Below, piece by piece: positions 1 to 7,799 of a DNA stretch of 64,000 nt. Where the stretch lies: positions 1-64,000 of the forward strand of contig JAPDJT010000009.1 of NCBI GenBank assembly GCA_029258955.1. Reading direction: 5' to 3'. The notes under the pieces were generated by a model. That model was not told the origin of the DNA and did no database searches. It saw only the letters and a list, made by a program, of their open reading frames with translations. Source of the DNA: Thermoplasmatota archaeon (lineage in GTDB: Archaea > Thermoplasmatota > E2 > UBA202 > JdFR-43). Each line of letters opens with the position of its first letter. Position 1 is the first letter of the stretch. The translations under genes and the position numbers were made by a program.

Positions 1-206
1 ATGATTATTTTGATCAAAATGATGAACAAGATGATCTGGATGACGGAACTCTTGATGAAAGTAGAAGATATATCTTTGGGATTGCTTATCACTTAGATAA
101 ACCTCATAAAAATATGTTTCTCCTTGATTATGACCATGTAGATTATGAAGATAAGTTTTTAGCTGATGACAAAAGACTTCAGCTAACCCTTCAGGTAAAA
201 TTCTAA
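1..206 (+). CDS. C-terminal end of an outer-membrane porin-like protein (partial)
   Basis: An open frame enters from the left edge (first full codon at base 3) and stops at 204-206, giving about 67 residues. It is Asp/Tyr rich and ends in alternating hydrophobic residues with a terminal Phe (LQLTLQVKF). A final Phe after an amphipathic strand is the usual C-terminal signature of outer-membrane beta-barrels recognised by the BAM machinery. The tail resembles phosphate-selective porin O/P-like proteins, but too little is present to name the family. A strong terminator follows 40 nt downstream, so this is the last gene of its transcript. The start lies outside the window. Confidence 0.6.
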   Translation, partial: DYFDQNDEQDDLDDGTLDESRRYIFGIAYHLDKPHKNMFLLDYDHVDYEDKFLADDKRLQLTLQVKF

Positions 207-244
207 CTACTTACCTTCATACCACACCGTGCTTATATAGAAGA

Positions 245-276
245 AGGGAGGAGCACAAAACTCTCCTCCCTCTTTT
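245..276 (+). terminator. Rho-independent terminator after the porin-like gene
   Basis: A perfect 8-bp GC-rich stem (GGGAGGAG at 246-253 with CTCCTCCC at 263-270, extended by an A-T pair) closes a 9-nt loop and is followed by TCTTTT. It lies 40 nt after the stop codon of the porin-like frame. Confidence 0.85.
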
Positions 277-280
277 AATT

Positions 281-302
281 GAAAAAGTATTACGACTTTT
301 TC
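281..302. terminator. Second A/T-rich hairpin, possible terminator for leftward transcripts
   Basis: GAAAAAGT (281-288) and ACTTTTTC (295-302) form an 8-bp stem with a 6-nt loop. Read on the minus strand the stem ends in a T-rich arm, so it could stop transcripts leaving the restriction island; that role is inference. Between 303 and 502 I see no credible gene: the plus-strand frame at 331-582 overlaps the real gene at 503 and has no recognisable motifs. Confidence 0.4.
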
Positions 303-502
303 TTATTGTTTAACATATTAACATTTTACAATGACTTGTGGTGATTTAAGACAACTTTCATTTCAGGGATATGTAAAGTTTGCGAACGAAGCGAACAAAT
401 TTGAGCAAGTAATAGCGAGCTACATATTTACCTATTGTCTAAGTGCGATAGCATTGAAACAAACGTCAGCAAACGGAAAGTCAACTCGGCAGGATATTTC
501 TA

Positions 503-1636
503 TCACTCTTCTGGAAACTTCTCTAATCCTTCTACGAGTGGATAATATGCAACTAAAATTTCTGGATTCTCAGAGAGGTTAGAAAGGATCTCTTTTCTTT
601 TTTTAGGTTCTAAACACCTAAAATGATAACGAGCTTTACGAGTTTCTCCATATCTATTTGTTAAGTGAGTGTAACAAATTATATTTGGACAAGTTCCTTC
701 ATTAAAATAGGGACAATCTTTGCAATATATCACATGTTTATGATTCTCTGGTACTCCATTTTCAGAGTATAGCTCTATTACCCTATCACAATAAATAATC
801 CACCTTCCACACCCATCACACCTAAATGGTTGTTTTTCAACTAAGTCAACACTAAATGTTGGAATGCCTGTAACTAAACTAAAATCAGCACTTTGTTTCT
901 CCTTCCCTCGACCAATCTCTAATCCAATAACCTCTCCTTTACTTCTTAACAGAAGGATATCAGGTGGTGTTATTACCCGATCTCCGCTTATAAGTCTTTG
1001 TTGTGTTAGTAGAGAAACCACAAAACCTAATCTCCTCTGAAGTAAATATAAATACACTAAAATTTCAATTGGTCCTCCTCTAATCTTAGGAAATAGTGAG
1101 TCATAGGTATCTAAAATACTACTATTCGGAGGTTGTGGATTAGGCGGTTTTGGTATTAAATCATCATCGTATTCTAAAGTTTCCTCAAATCGACTAATAT
1201 GATAGTTGTCTCGAGCTTCAAAAAAGTTATCTTCTCCTATTCTCTCTTTTAAAGTACTCATAAGTTCTTTCCGAAGATTAGAAGATTCCCGTGGCCCAAA
1301 GCAATCCATTATTAACCATTGATTAACCAAATACATCACAATTTTTACAAATTTTCTTTTATAGTTAGCATCTCGTGCAGCAAGATAGTAGCCTCGACTG
1401 GTTATTATATACTGAAAAATATCTGATAAAATCATTTGACGTGAACCAAGAGGCGGATTTCCTCTTGTTTTTACACCTCCAAAGTATAACTCACGACAGA
1501 AATCTATGTAGTCTTCGCCCATTCGTTCCAATTTTTCTTCAATCCTTCGGTATTCATTATCTTTTTCTGCCAAAAACTTATCAAGAAGGATAAGATGTTT
1601 TGCAGAAAGATTTAATCGTCTTAGCACCTCTCTCAT
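503..1636 (-). CDS. Zn-finger protein with a PD-(D/E)XK-like motif, partner of the DNA methylase
   Basis: This 377-residue protein is not assigned to a named family. Residues 1-150 are mostly helical and charged. A Pro/Asn-rich linker lies near 160-172. A stretch around 190-265 contains PD (225-226) followed by E240-x-G-R-G-K245 on hydrophobic strands, which resembles a PD-(D/E)XK nuclease core. The C-terminal part is cysteine-rich: C273-x2-C276-x6-C283, then C305-x2-C308-x7-C316-x4-C321, likely Zn binding. The start ATG at 1634-1636 overlaps the methylase stop as ATGA, so the two are translationally coupled. Context suggests it is the endonuclease or specificity subunit of the same restriction-modification system. 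The nuclease reading is inference from spacing of a few residues. Confidence 0.55.
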   Translation of the reverse strand: MREVLRRLNLSAKHLILLDKFLAEKDNEYRRIEEKLERMGEDYIDFCRELYFGGVKTRGNPPLGSRQMILSDIFQYIITSRGYYLAARDANYKRKFVKIVMYLVNQWLIMDCFGPRESSNLRKELMSTLKERIGEDNFFEARDNYHISRFEETLEYDDDLIPKPPNPQPPNSSILDTYDSLFPKIRGGPIEILVYLYLLQRRLGFVVSLLTQQRLISGDRVITPPDILLLRSKGEVIGLEIGRGKEKQSADFSLVTGIPTFSVDLVEKQPFRCDGCGRWIIYCDRVIELYSENGVPENHKHVIYCKDCPYFNEGTCPNIICYTHLTNRYGETRKARYHFRCLEPKKRKEILSNLSENPEILVAYYPLVEGLEKFPEE

Positions 1637-3960
1637 GATAATCCCCTAAGAAATGATTTGTTACTATTTCCATAAAATTTCTTTGTGATTATTGGAATAA
1701 TTTCTTTAGCAATTTCTAATGACTTTGGTATAAGCTTGGAGTAACAATAATTAATAGAATCATTTTCTAAAGGCATCACTGTGACACTGCTCATAATTGC
1801 TGCGTATAAAAATGTTTTAAGCTCTTTTCCTGATGTACCAATTTCTTTTAAAGCATCAGCAATTTCGTATGCTAACTTTTGAGCATGCTCCTTCATATCA
1901 ACTTTTGTTTTAAGTTTCTTTCTTGCAACGATTATAAGTGTCCTATCGAGAACATCGTTATTCTTCTTAGCTACCAGCCTAGTAAGAAGTTCTGTTGTTA
2001 CAGGCCATATTCTTGTTACATAGAAGTTGCTGCCATATAAAGCACTTATTATTGATTTCCAAGCATTCAAGGTTCTATGTGTAAACCACACAATCAGAAG
2101 TCCATCATCCTTTAAGGCATTATAAGCCTCCTTGAAAAATTTTAACATCTGTTCAGCATACCAGATCTCATCAAATTTGTTTTGATTTTTGCTATAGTTA
2201 ATGTTTTTCCTTACTATTAACTCTCCTTCTCTGGGAACAGTTTGAGAATATGTATTCCATTTAGCAATTTTTTCATTACCGAATATATACCCATCTTCTA
2301 TAAGTTTCCTAAGAGATAGTCTTAATATTTGCCAAAAGTACTCACTTATATCGCTATAAATATGAGTATCAAAATATGGTGGGTCAACATTTATCAGATC
2401 GATTTTTTCGGTTATATATGATGTCAACTTTCTTGCATCTCCATGAATCACGGTAATTTTATTACCTAATCTCTCTAATCTTTTACATATTTCGTTTAAC
2501 ACAGGTACTATACCACCTTGAGTTTTTTTATTTATATCTGTTTCAAAAATCCATTTTATGTTTCTTCGAGCTACTATTGCCTCACAGTATGCTTCACCAT
2601 ATGATACTTTTCTATTTCTTGCATATTGACCTAATGTATCTCTTATTGTACCTTTTTTCCATGTAGTTACAATTGAATTATAGTCTATAACTCGACTTAT
2701 TCCTAAAGCAAGATATAACACCGATGCTTTACCAATATCATTTGTAGAATCTATTGCACCAATGCGTTCGTTAATATATCTTACAAGATATGCAATTGAA
2801 AGGAGTTGGCGGGGATTAAATAGCTGATACCAATACCTAATACCATATTTTTTAACAGGCTCAAATACTTCATTTTCTTTGGGGATTTCATCTATTGGTA
2901 AATATGGTTTAATTTCTCCAAATGAATCAGAAAACTGTTTACAAGCTTTTAAGAAAGCTTCAAAATCTTTATCATCAGCTACTTTGTATCCATCTTTGGT
3001 TTGTCTAATTAATACAACATGTGTGGATAAAATTTCATCTTTATTAATTCTCCCTTTAGCAAGATCTTCCAAAATCTTATTATGTTTCTCGGTCCAAATC
3101 TTATAAGCTTCATACTTTTTCATTACATTACCGCAATAGGGACATACAATCTCTCCCCTCTTAGTATGGGGTAACTCGGTTTTTAGTTTAGAAATATATG
3201 GAATAAAATGTTTTTCTTCATTACTAAAATGAAAGCCAAGATAATAATTTCTTGCAATTTCTGAATTATGTACTAATGGAATGTGTCCACCACATTTGGG
3301 GCAGGTAATTCCTCTTGCAAATATATACCCTTCAGTACTTTCTGGATAAAAGTCTCCAAGGTTTTTTTCGATATAAGAAATCAATTTTTTCGCTTCTTCT
3401 CTCACCCTATTTGCAAGCTCTTTACCATATTTGGCAGGATACTCAATCGTGGCCTTTAAAATAATATATGCCACTGGATTATAATCAATGGCTATAGTTC
3501 TGAAGCCTAATCTTAGAGTTTCAAAAGGAATCGTTCCTCCTCCAGCCATTGGATCACAAACAATAACTTCATCTAATTTCTTTTCTTCCTTGATTAGCAA
3601 ATTTGTGATTATGTCTATCTTAGGATCTGTGTAAAAGAGAAGTGGGGGATACTTATTTTGAATGTAAGCTTCTTTTTTCATATTCCACCCAAGAGCATCC
3701 ATAAACAAATTTCTATTAACATTATCAGTAAGAATCGATGCAAGGGTTATCGCTCTGGCTGCAGAACACGGCCTTCGAGCAAACCATGGATGTAAATTTC
3801 TTATTTTAGGGTCAAAGAAATTTCTTCCGATATTTTCAGATATTCCAAGTTCCCTCGCATGTTTTATATACGCAGGTGCAGACTTATATGCCATTTCGAT
3901 TCCGGCATCTCTACTTATTTCCTTTGTTGGAAACCATTCTTCAATCAGTTTTTTATTCAT
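1633..3960 (-). CDS. DUF1156-type DNA methyltransferase with Zn ribbons
   Basis: This is a SAM-dependent amino-methyltransferase of the large DUF1156/COG1743 family that modifies DNA bases, probably protecting the host from the neighbouring nucleases. Numbering is from a GTG three codons upstream of the chosen start. The N-terminal signature LHPWFARRP (59-67) is typical of DUF1156. The SAM motif is DPMAGGGT (139-146) and the catalytic motif is DPPY (529-532), which fits N6-adenine or N4-cytosine methylation. The long region between them holds two CxxC knuckles (C223/C226 and C276/C279), a Zn ribbon. I chose the ATG at 3958-3960 because AGGAG lies just upstream. The stop overlaps the next gene as ATGA. 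Target sequence and pairing with a particular nuclease are unknown. Confidence 0.85.
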   Translation of the reverse strand: MNKKLIEEWFPTKEISRDAGIEMAYKSAPAYIKHARELGISENIGRNFFDPKIRNLHPWFARRPCSAARAITLASILTDNVNRNLFMDALGWNMKKEAYIQNKYPPLLFYTDPKIDIITNLLIKEEKKLDEVIVCDPMAGGGTIPFETLRLGFRTIAIDYNPVAYIILKATIEYPAKYGKELANRVREEAKKLISYIEKNLGDFYPESTEGYIFARGITCPKCGGHIPLVHNSEIARNYYLGFHFSNEEKHFIPYISKLKTELPHTKRGEIVCPYCGNVMKKYEAYKIWTEKHNKILEDLAKGRINKDEILSTHVVLIRQTKDGYKVADDKDFEAFLKACKQFSDSFGEIKPYLPIDEIPKENEVFEPVKKYGIRYWYQLFNPRQLLSIAYLVRYINERIGAIDSTNDIGKASVLYLALGISRVIDYNSIVTTWKKGTIRDTLGQYARNRKVSYGEAYCEAIVARRNIKWIFETDINKKTQGGIVPVLNEICKRLERLGNKITVIHGDARKLTSYITEKIDLINVDPPYFDTHIYSDISEYFWQILRLSLRKLIEDGYIFGNEKIAKWNTYSQTVPREGELIVRKNINYSKNQNKFDEIWYAEQMLKFFKEAYNALKDDGLLIVWFTHRTLNAWKSIISALYGSNFYVTRIWPVTTELLTRLVAKKNNDVLDRTLIIVARKKLKTKVDMKEHAQKLAYEIADALKEIGTSGKELKTFLYAAIMSSVTVMPLENDSINYCYSKLIPKSLEIAKEIIPIITKKFYGNSNKSFLRGLS

Positions 3961-4030
3961 TTTAATCACTCCTACTATGAATTATGTTATTTTTATACTT
4001 ACTACAATAGAATACACTATTGATAATAAA

Positions 4031-4190
4031 ATGGGGGCAAGGCAGGAGAACTTCATTTTTCCTGGGTCATAGAGCCCTATAAGGAGTTTGTTCCCTGCCT
4101 CCCTAATCCATGATAAGTTGATTGGGCCTTTTAAGCCCTTGTCATCATGGAGGATTGGACGGGAGGCACATCTCCTGCCTTTTAACCCCA
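4031..4190 (+). ncRNA. Candidate bridge RNA (seekRNA) of the IS110 element
   Basis: The leader before the transposase folds into successive stem-loops. GGCAGG (4041-4046) pairs with CCTGCC (4094-4099) and encloses GGG/CCC at 4064-4066 and 4075-4077. TCCATGAT (4107-4114) pairs perfectly with ATCATGGA (4144-4151), and inside it GGGC (4124-4127) pairs with GCCC (4135-4138), leaving an internal loop. GGAG/CTCC near 4165-4175 forms a third small hairpin. Known IS110 bridge RNAs come from exactly this position and have two internal loops that pair with target and donor DNA. The fold is seen in the sequence; the RNA identity is inference from family knowledge. The boundaries are approximate. Confidence 0.6.
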
Positions 4191-4218
4191 AAACCATTAA
4201 AAAGGAGGTAAAAAAGCT

Positions 4219-5397
4219 ATGAAAAGCATCTTTGTCGGCATTGATGTTTCCAAACACTCCTTTACCGCCTGTGCCCTTGATACTACGGCTAATAAGCTCT
4301 TTTTCTTCTCCGCTTCCATGGATAACCGCGGCCTCTCTAAACTCCTTTCTGCCCTTAATCCCTATCCCCAAAATGCTATCCTTATAGCTATGGAGTCCTC
4401 TGGCCTTTACCATATCCCTCTCTTTGCCTCCCTCTCTGCCCGAAACTTTAAAACCCTCCTCCTTAATCCTCTCCTCATATCTAATTACTCTAAACTCTCC
4501 CTAAGAAAAACCAAAACAGACAAAAAGGATGCCTTTGCCATTGCCTCTTTCTTGCTTAACTATCATAAACTTTTGTATAAAAAACTTCGCTCCCAACCCC
4601 TTCAACAACTTAAAGAGTTGACAAGAGAAAGAGAAAATATAACCTCTCAAATAGCCAAACTTAAAAATGATATTGAAAAACTCCTTGCAGTAACCTTCCC
4701 TGAACTCCCACAACACATAAATCCTTTCTCTAAGTCTATCCTTAATCTGCTTTGCTCTTATCCCTCTTCTCATGCCATTAAAAACTGTCCCATAGAAACA
4801 ATTAATTCCTTCCTCAATCCCACTAAAGGTAGAAAACCTCTTATCTCTGCTCAAAAGATTGTCTCTCTGGCCAAAAACTCTATCGCCCCTCAAAATAAAG
4901 CGAAAGAATTTATCCTCTCTCAAAAAATTTCTACTCTCATCTTTTTCTCTAAAAAACTTAACGAAATTGATACAATTATTTATGAATTGGCACAACGTCT
5001 TATAGCTGATGAGCTTAAAATCCTTACCTCTGTAAAAGGTATTGGTAAAGTTACGGCCATCCAGTTTTTGGCCGAAATAGGAAGTATTTCCTATTTTGAA
5101 AGTCCTAAAAAGCTTATTGCCTTTATGGGTATTGACCCTACTGTCTATGAATCCGGACAGTTTAAAGGAAAAAGTAGACTTTCTAAAAGAGGCAATAAAC
5201 ACCTGCGAAGAATTATCTGGCTTATGGCACATAAAATAGTTAGATTTAATTCTATCTTTAAAAAGTATTTTCAAAAACGTCTCTCTCAAGGTCTCCCTTT
5301 TAAAAAGGCTATCTTTGCTGTAGCTCATAAACTCGTTAGGGTTCTTTATGCTTTGCTTACTAAAAAAATGTTTTTTAATCCAACTCATTCCTTATAG
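4219..5397 (+). CDS. IS110-family transposase (DEDD recombinase)
   Basis: A 392-residue recombinase of normal family length. The RuvC-like N-terminal domain begins GIDVSKHSF and supplies D9, E59, D101 and D104, the DEDD tetrad. A charged helical region that could form a coiled coil spans about 125-165. The C-terminal Transposase_20 domain (about 265-350) has the GIGKVTA helix-hairpin-helix-like segment and conserved serines at ESGQ (S312) and LSKRG (S322), one of which should be the nucleophile. AGGAGGT lies 11 nt upstream of the ATG. All catalytic residues are present and no frameshift is seen, so it may be active. Together with a bridge RNA it would insert the element at an RNA-specified site. 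Confidence 0.93.
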   Translation: MKSIFVGIDVSKHSFTACALDTTANKLFFFSASMDNRGLSKLLSALNPYPQNAILIAMESSGLYHIPLFASLSARNFKTLLLNPLLISNYSKLSLRKTKTDKKDAFAIASFLLNYHKLLYKKLRSQPLQQLKELTRERENITSQIAKLKNDIEKLLAVTFPELPQHINPFSKSILNLLCSYPSSHAIKNCPIETINSFLNPTKGRKPLISAQKIVSLAKNSIAPQNKAKEFILSQKISTLIFFSKKLNEIDTIIYELAQRLIADELKILTSVKGIGKVTAIQFLAEIGSISYFESPKKLIAFMGIDPTVYESGQFKGKSRLSKRGNKHLRRIIWLMAHKIVRFNSIFKKYFQKRLSQGLPFKKAIFAVAHKLVRVLYALLTKKMFFNPTHSL

Positions 5398-6183
5398 TTG
5401 ACTCCTTTTTCTAAATTGAGCAAATTTTCTGTCTATTTCTTCTCTTAATTCATCCCCTGCTTCCTGAAAGATGTCTAACAAGTCATCATATATGTCATCA
5501 TTTGCAACAAAATTCCAAAATTCTTCTCCAACCAAAATTTCTCTTCTATCCAAGTCATATAAGCCTTTTAAAGTCCACCGTTGATAAGGTTGAGGATGAT
5601 AAGGATTATAAGGTATCGCAAGTCTTGTAAATACTTGAGCATTTTTATCTTGACTTAATCTCAATGCTGTCCATCTTAAAAGTTTTAATTTTAATGTTGC
5701 AAACTCCTTCATGTTAGGTTTTGCACTTGTTATGTCAAAATAATTCTCCTCATCACCAATTTTTATGAACAAATCCACTCTCGAATCTGGATCTTTTTTT
5801 GGTGCTCCTTCCTTTATACTTTTTCTTATAAGTTCAATTTCCTTCAATTTATCTACTTGCATCATACCTGCTCTCAAGTCATAGTGAATACTTTGTATCA
5901 ATTTCTCAGTTTTAGAATCTATACTTCCTAACAGATCATATTGTCTCTCAGCTTGAAATCCTGCACTTTTAGCAAGAATCACAGCAACTTGTTCCCATAT
6001 AGAAATTCCAAATGTAGTGTTTATAGATTGAATGAATGAAAACATAGCATATCTATCTCTACCTAACAATCTGAAATGAAATGGCATATGGTTCGTTTCT
6101 GGTTTATACTCCCTTAGTTTGGTTCTAACAATATTTATTAAAAGTTTGCGTATTTCCTCACAGGTTTTTTTATTTAAAGCCAT
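5392..6183 (-). CDS. TdeIII-family type II restriction endonuclease
   Basis: This 263-residue protein matches my memory of the TdeIII endonuclease family over its whole length: the N-terminal HFRLLGRDRYAMFSFI block (36-51), the block near IPYNPYHPQPYQRWTLKG (190-207) and the acidic C-terminal block (219-257). The likely catalytic residues are D137 (VDLF), D150 and K155 (DITSAK), a PD-(D/E)XK arrangement. It would cut unmodified DNA; TdeIII itself is reported to read GGNCC, but specificity here is not shown. The stop codon (5392-5394) abuts the stop of the oppositely oriented IS110 transposase. The last residues (about RSQL) may therefore be encoded by the insertion sequence. The element separates this gene from the methylase. 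Confidence 0.82.
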   Translation of the reverse strand: MALNKKTCEEIRKLLINIVRTKLREYKPETNHMPFHFRLLGRDRYAMFSFIQSINTTFGISIWEQVAVILAKSAGFQAERQYDLLGSIDSKTEKLIQSIHYDLRAGMMQVDKLKEIELIRKSIKEGAPKKDPDSRVDLFIKIGDEENYFDITSAKPNMKEFATLKLKLLRWTALRLSQDKNAQVFTRLAIPYNPYHPQPYQRWTLKGLYDLDRREILVGEEFWNFVANDDIYDDLLDIFQEAGDELREEIDRKFAQFRKRSQL

Positions 6184-6323
6184 ATTTTATGCCTTCGTAT
6201 ATTTTTAAAGCCACTAAGCTCAATTTCGAACAATATTTTGGAGATAAAGGAGTTTGCGAAGCAAATTTAGATGAAGCGTAGCGAAACCTTTTATCCACCG
6301 TTAAGTGTAATCGGTTCATTTAA

Positions 6324-7067
6324 TCATCCCCATAATTCTTTCTCTATCAACTTCATGTATTTATTTACATAGAACATATCAGGCTCATGTTTGAGTGGTC
6401 GAACTCTAATTTCAAATTGAGGATCGTTAGGGTTACTATTATCGAATAAAACTAATCCTATCCCAAAAATTAAACACAAGGCATCAAGCTTTGAAATATC
6501 GTCCTGAGAAGAGTTTTTTGGAATTACTATATAAGATTTGTGACTGAATAGCTTATATACGCAAGCTTGACCAAAAGCTGTGATTAAATCTCTCGTATCT
6601 GCTTTTATTTCTGCTGATACTATTTCTGTAGGTGTCTTAATAATGTCGCTTCTGCGTGGTTCTCGTTTTCCTATCACATCTGGTGTTCCCCATTTATCTC
6701 TAAATTTATTTCTTCCCAATGCTATTGCTTTGGTGCATTCTTCCAATTCATTAACAAGCCAATTTGCAAAAGGTTCATAAAAATCCTCTTCTTTTATCTT
6801 TTCAATTTCTAAAGAAGTTTTCTGCTCTTCTTCACTAATCTCTTTTTCCCTGAATTCAACATGGCGAAAAAGTCCTCGTGCAGGTTTATAGATCTCATTG
6901 GGTACACGTGTTTCTAAATTCCAAATTGTCCCATAAATGGTTTTAATAGGAATCTCTGGAAACTCTTGGGATATTTTTCTCACAAGGTCTGAATAACGAA
7001 TGCCATCAGGATTTGATTTGAGTATCTCTATTGCTTTTGCTATGATTTTTTCTCTCCTAGTTGCCAT
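6324..7067 (-). CDS. Winged-helix protein fused to a PD-(D/E)XK nuclease-like domain
   Basis: Residues 1-72 resemble a winged helix-turn-helix: REKIIAKAIEILKSNPDGIRY-type helices, a recognition helix near 40-52 and a basic wing around 60-70. After an acidic linker, residues 95-200 resemble a restriction-endonuclease fold, with TPD (D130), then E153-I-K155 on a strand, then a Gln/Ala helix and a YIVIP strand. That is the PD-(D/E)XK pattern. No named family is claimed. It is the first gene of the island as transcribed, with GAGGTGAT ahead of its ATG and two palindromes in its upstream region. It could be an autoregulated nuclease, a modification-dependent restriction enzyme, or a regulator of the island. 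Confidence 0.65.
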   Translation of the reverse strand: MATRREKIIAKAIEILKSNPDGIRYSDLVRKISQEFPEIPIKTIYGTIWNLETRVPNEIYKPARGLFRHVEFREKEISEEEQKTSLEIEKIKEEDFYEPFANWLVNELEECTKAIALGRNKFRDKWGTPDVIGKREPRRSDIIKTPTEIVSAEIKADTRDLITAFGQACVYKLFSHKSYIVIPKNSSQDDISKLDALCLIFGIGLVLFDNSNPNDPQFEIRVRPLKHEPDMFYVNKYMKLIEKELWG

Positions 7068-7081
7068 ATTATCACCTCATT

Positions 7082-7125
7082 TTAGCGATTACGCTAACTC
7101 GTTCATATCCGAACTGTTCGGATAT
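7082..7125 (-). promoter_or_regulatory. Two adjacent perfect palindromes, putative operator of the restriction island
   Basis: TTAGCG (7082-7087) and CGCTAA (7092-7097) form a 6-bp inverted repeat with a 4-nt spacer. ATATCCGAA (7105-7113) and TTCGGATAT (7117-7125) form a 9-bp inverted repeat with a 3-nt spacer. Both lie 15-58 nt upstream of the first gene of the island, where a repressor or C-protein-like controller would bind. Neither is followed by a T-tract, so they are unlikely to be terminators. The winged-helix domain of the adjacent gene is an obvious candidate to bind them; that is inference. Confidence 0.55.
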
Positions 7126-7768
7126 ACTACCAAATGAGAAATATATACGAACTATTTGCACATATAATCCTTTTGGGCTTTGTTCTTTGTTTTTTTTATT
7201 TTTAATTTTATCTTCTTTTAAAGAGCTATCAAGTGATTTTTTTTATTATAGAAAGGTTTTTTATGCTAACATGGGTGTAAATTGGAAATAGCTATTTTGA
7301 GGCTTTAATGTGAATCAGTTTTCTATTTAAATCTATTTAAATCTATATTTTGGGGTTTGAATTTAATGACTCTCCAACCTGAAGTCTACTAAAATATACA
7401 AGCATTAAAATCGTTTGTGTTTTATGTTAAAAGTGATATTCAGTATCTTTTTTATCCTTTCCTTACTTAACACTCCTGGTAATTTTTTTATCTTTCGTAG
7501 AACATTTTATCTTAAAACATTTATATTACCCTTTAAAATAAATGCAAAAATTACAGTTTTACTATTAAATCTTTACTATAAGAAACTCCCCCAATATTTC
7601 CTTTGTGGATTGCCTTTCCTTTTAAAAATCTTTTTTACTCTTTTTATCAATTCTTAATTATAAGAAATTCGAATTATAACTTTATTTTTATTATTTTTCC
7701 AAGCTTAATTTTTACACCAGAAATTTTGCCTTCTCTTGTTATTAATTTTTACTAAACTAAAATTAATT
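7126..7768. other. About 640 bp without a convincing gene
   Basis: The stretch is extremely AT-rich. Plus-strand frames at 7061-7291 and 7415-7657 are low-complexity (Phe/Leu/Ile runs) with no ribosome-binding site or recognisable motif. A short tandem repeat of a TCTATTTAAA-like 10-mer lies near 7322-7350. It may be the eroded junction between the mobile island and the conserved chromosome. Confidence 0.5.
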
Positions 7769-7792
7769 AAAAAGCTATCAATATAGCTTTTT
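7769..7792 (-). terminator. Terminator downstream of the J-domain gene
   Basis: AAAAAGCTAT (7769-7778) and ATAGCTTTTT (7783-7792) form a 10-bp stem with a 4-nt loop. On the minus strand it follows the J-domain gene stop by 8 nt and ends in TTTTT, the expected layout of an intrinsic terminator. It is symmetrical enough to work in both directions. Confidence 0.75.
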
Positions 7793-7799
7793 CTTTGTT

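Larger units (their letters stand above)
4020..5400 (+). mobile_element. IS110-family insertion sequence (ends approximate)
   Basis: The element consists of a structured, comparatively GC-rich leader and one DEDD transposase gene. It sits on the plus strand inside a minus-strand restriction operon, between endonuclease and methylase. IS110 elements have no terminal inverted repeats, so the ends cannot be fixed from one copy. The left end lies between the methylase start (3960) and the structured leader (about 4031). The right end must be close to the transposase stop, because the endonuclease stop codon (5392-5394) directly abuts it. The long upstream and very short downstream noncoding parts match the IS110 subgroup rather than IS1111. 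Confidence 0.75.

Noticed and set aside
331-582. 83-codon plus-strand frame left of the island
   Set aside because: No recognisable motif or ribosome-binding site, and it runs 80 nt into the better-supported minus-strand Zn-finger gene.
3019-3035. Perfect DnaA box (TGTGGATAA) inside the methylase gene and a near match TTATCCACC near 6290
   Set aside because: Single, scattered matches without a cluster or AT-rich unwinding element; not evidence of an origin despite the parS sites nearby.
3982-5388. Long minus-strand frames (143 and 295 codons) opposite the IS110 leader and transposase
   Set aside because: They are antisense to a complete DEDD transposase and its structured leader; their sequences are low-complexity Phe/Arg/Lys-rich shadows.
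7061-7657. Two plus-strand frames of 76 and 80 codons in the AT-rich gap
   Set aside because: Hydrophobic low-complexity translations typical of very AT-rich noncoding DNA, without ribosome-binding sites.
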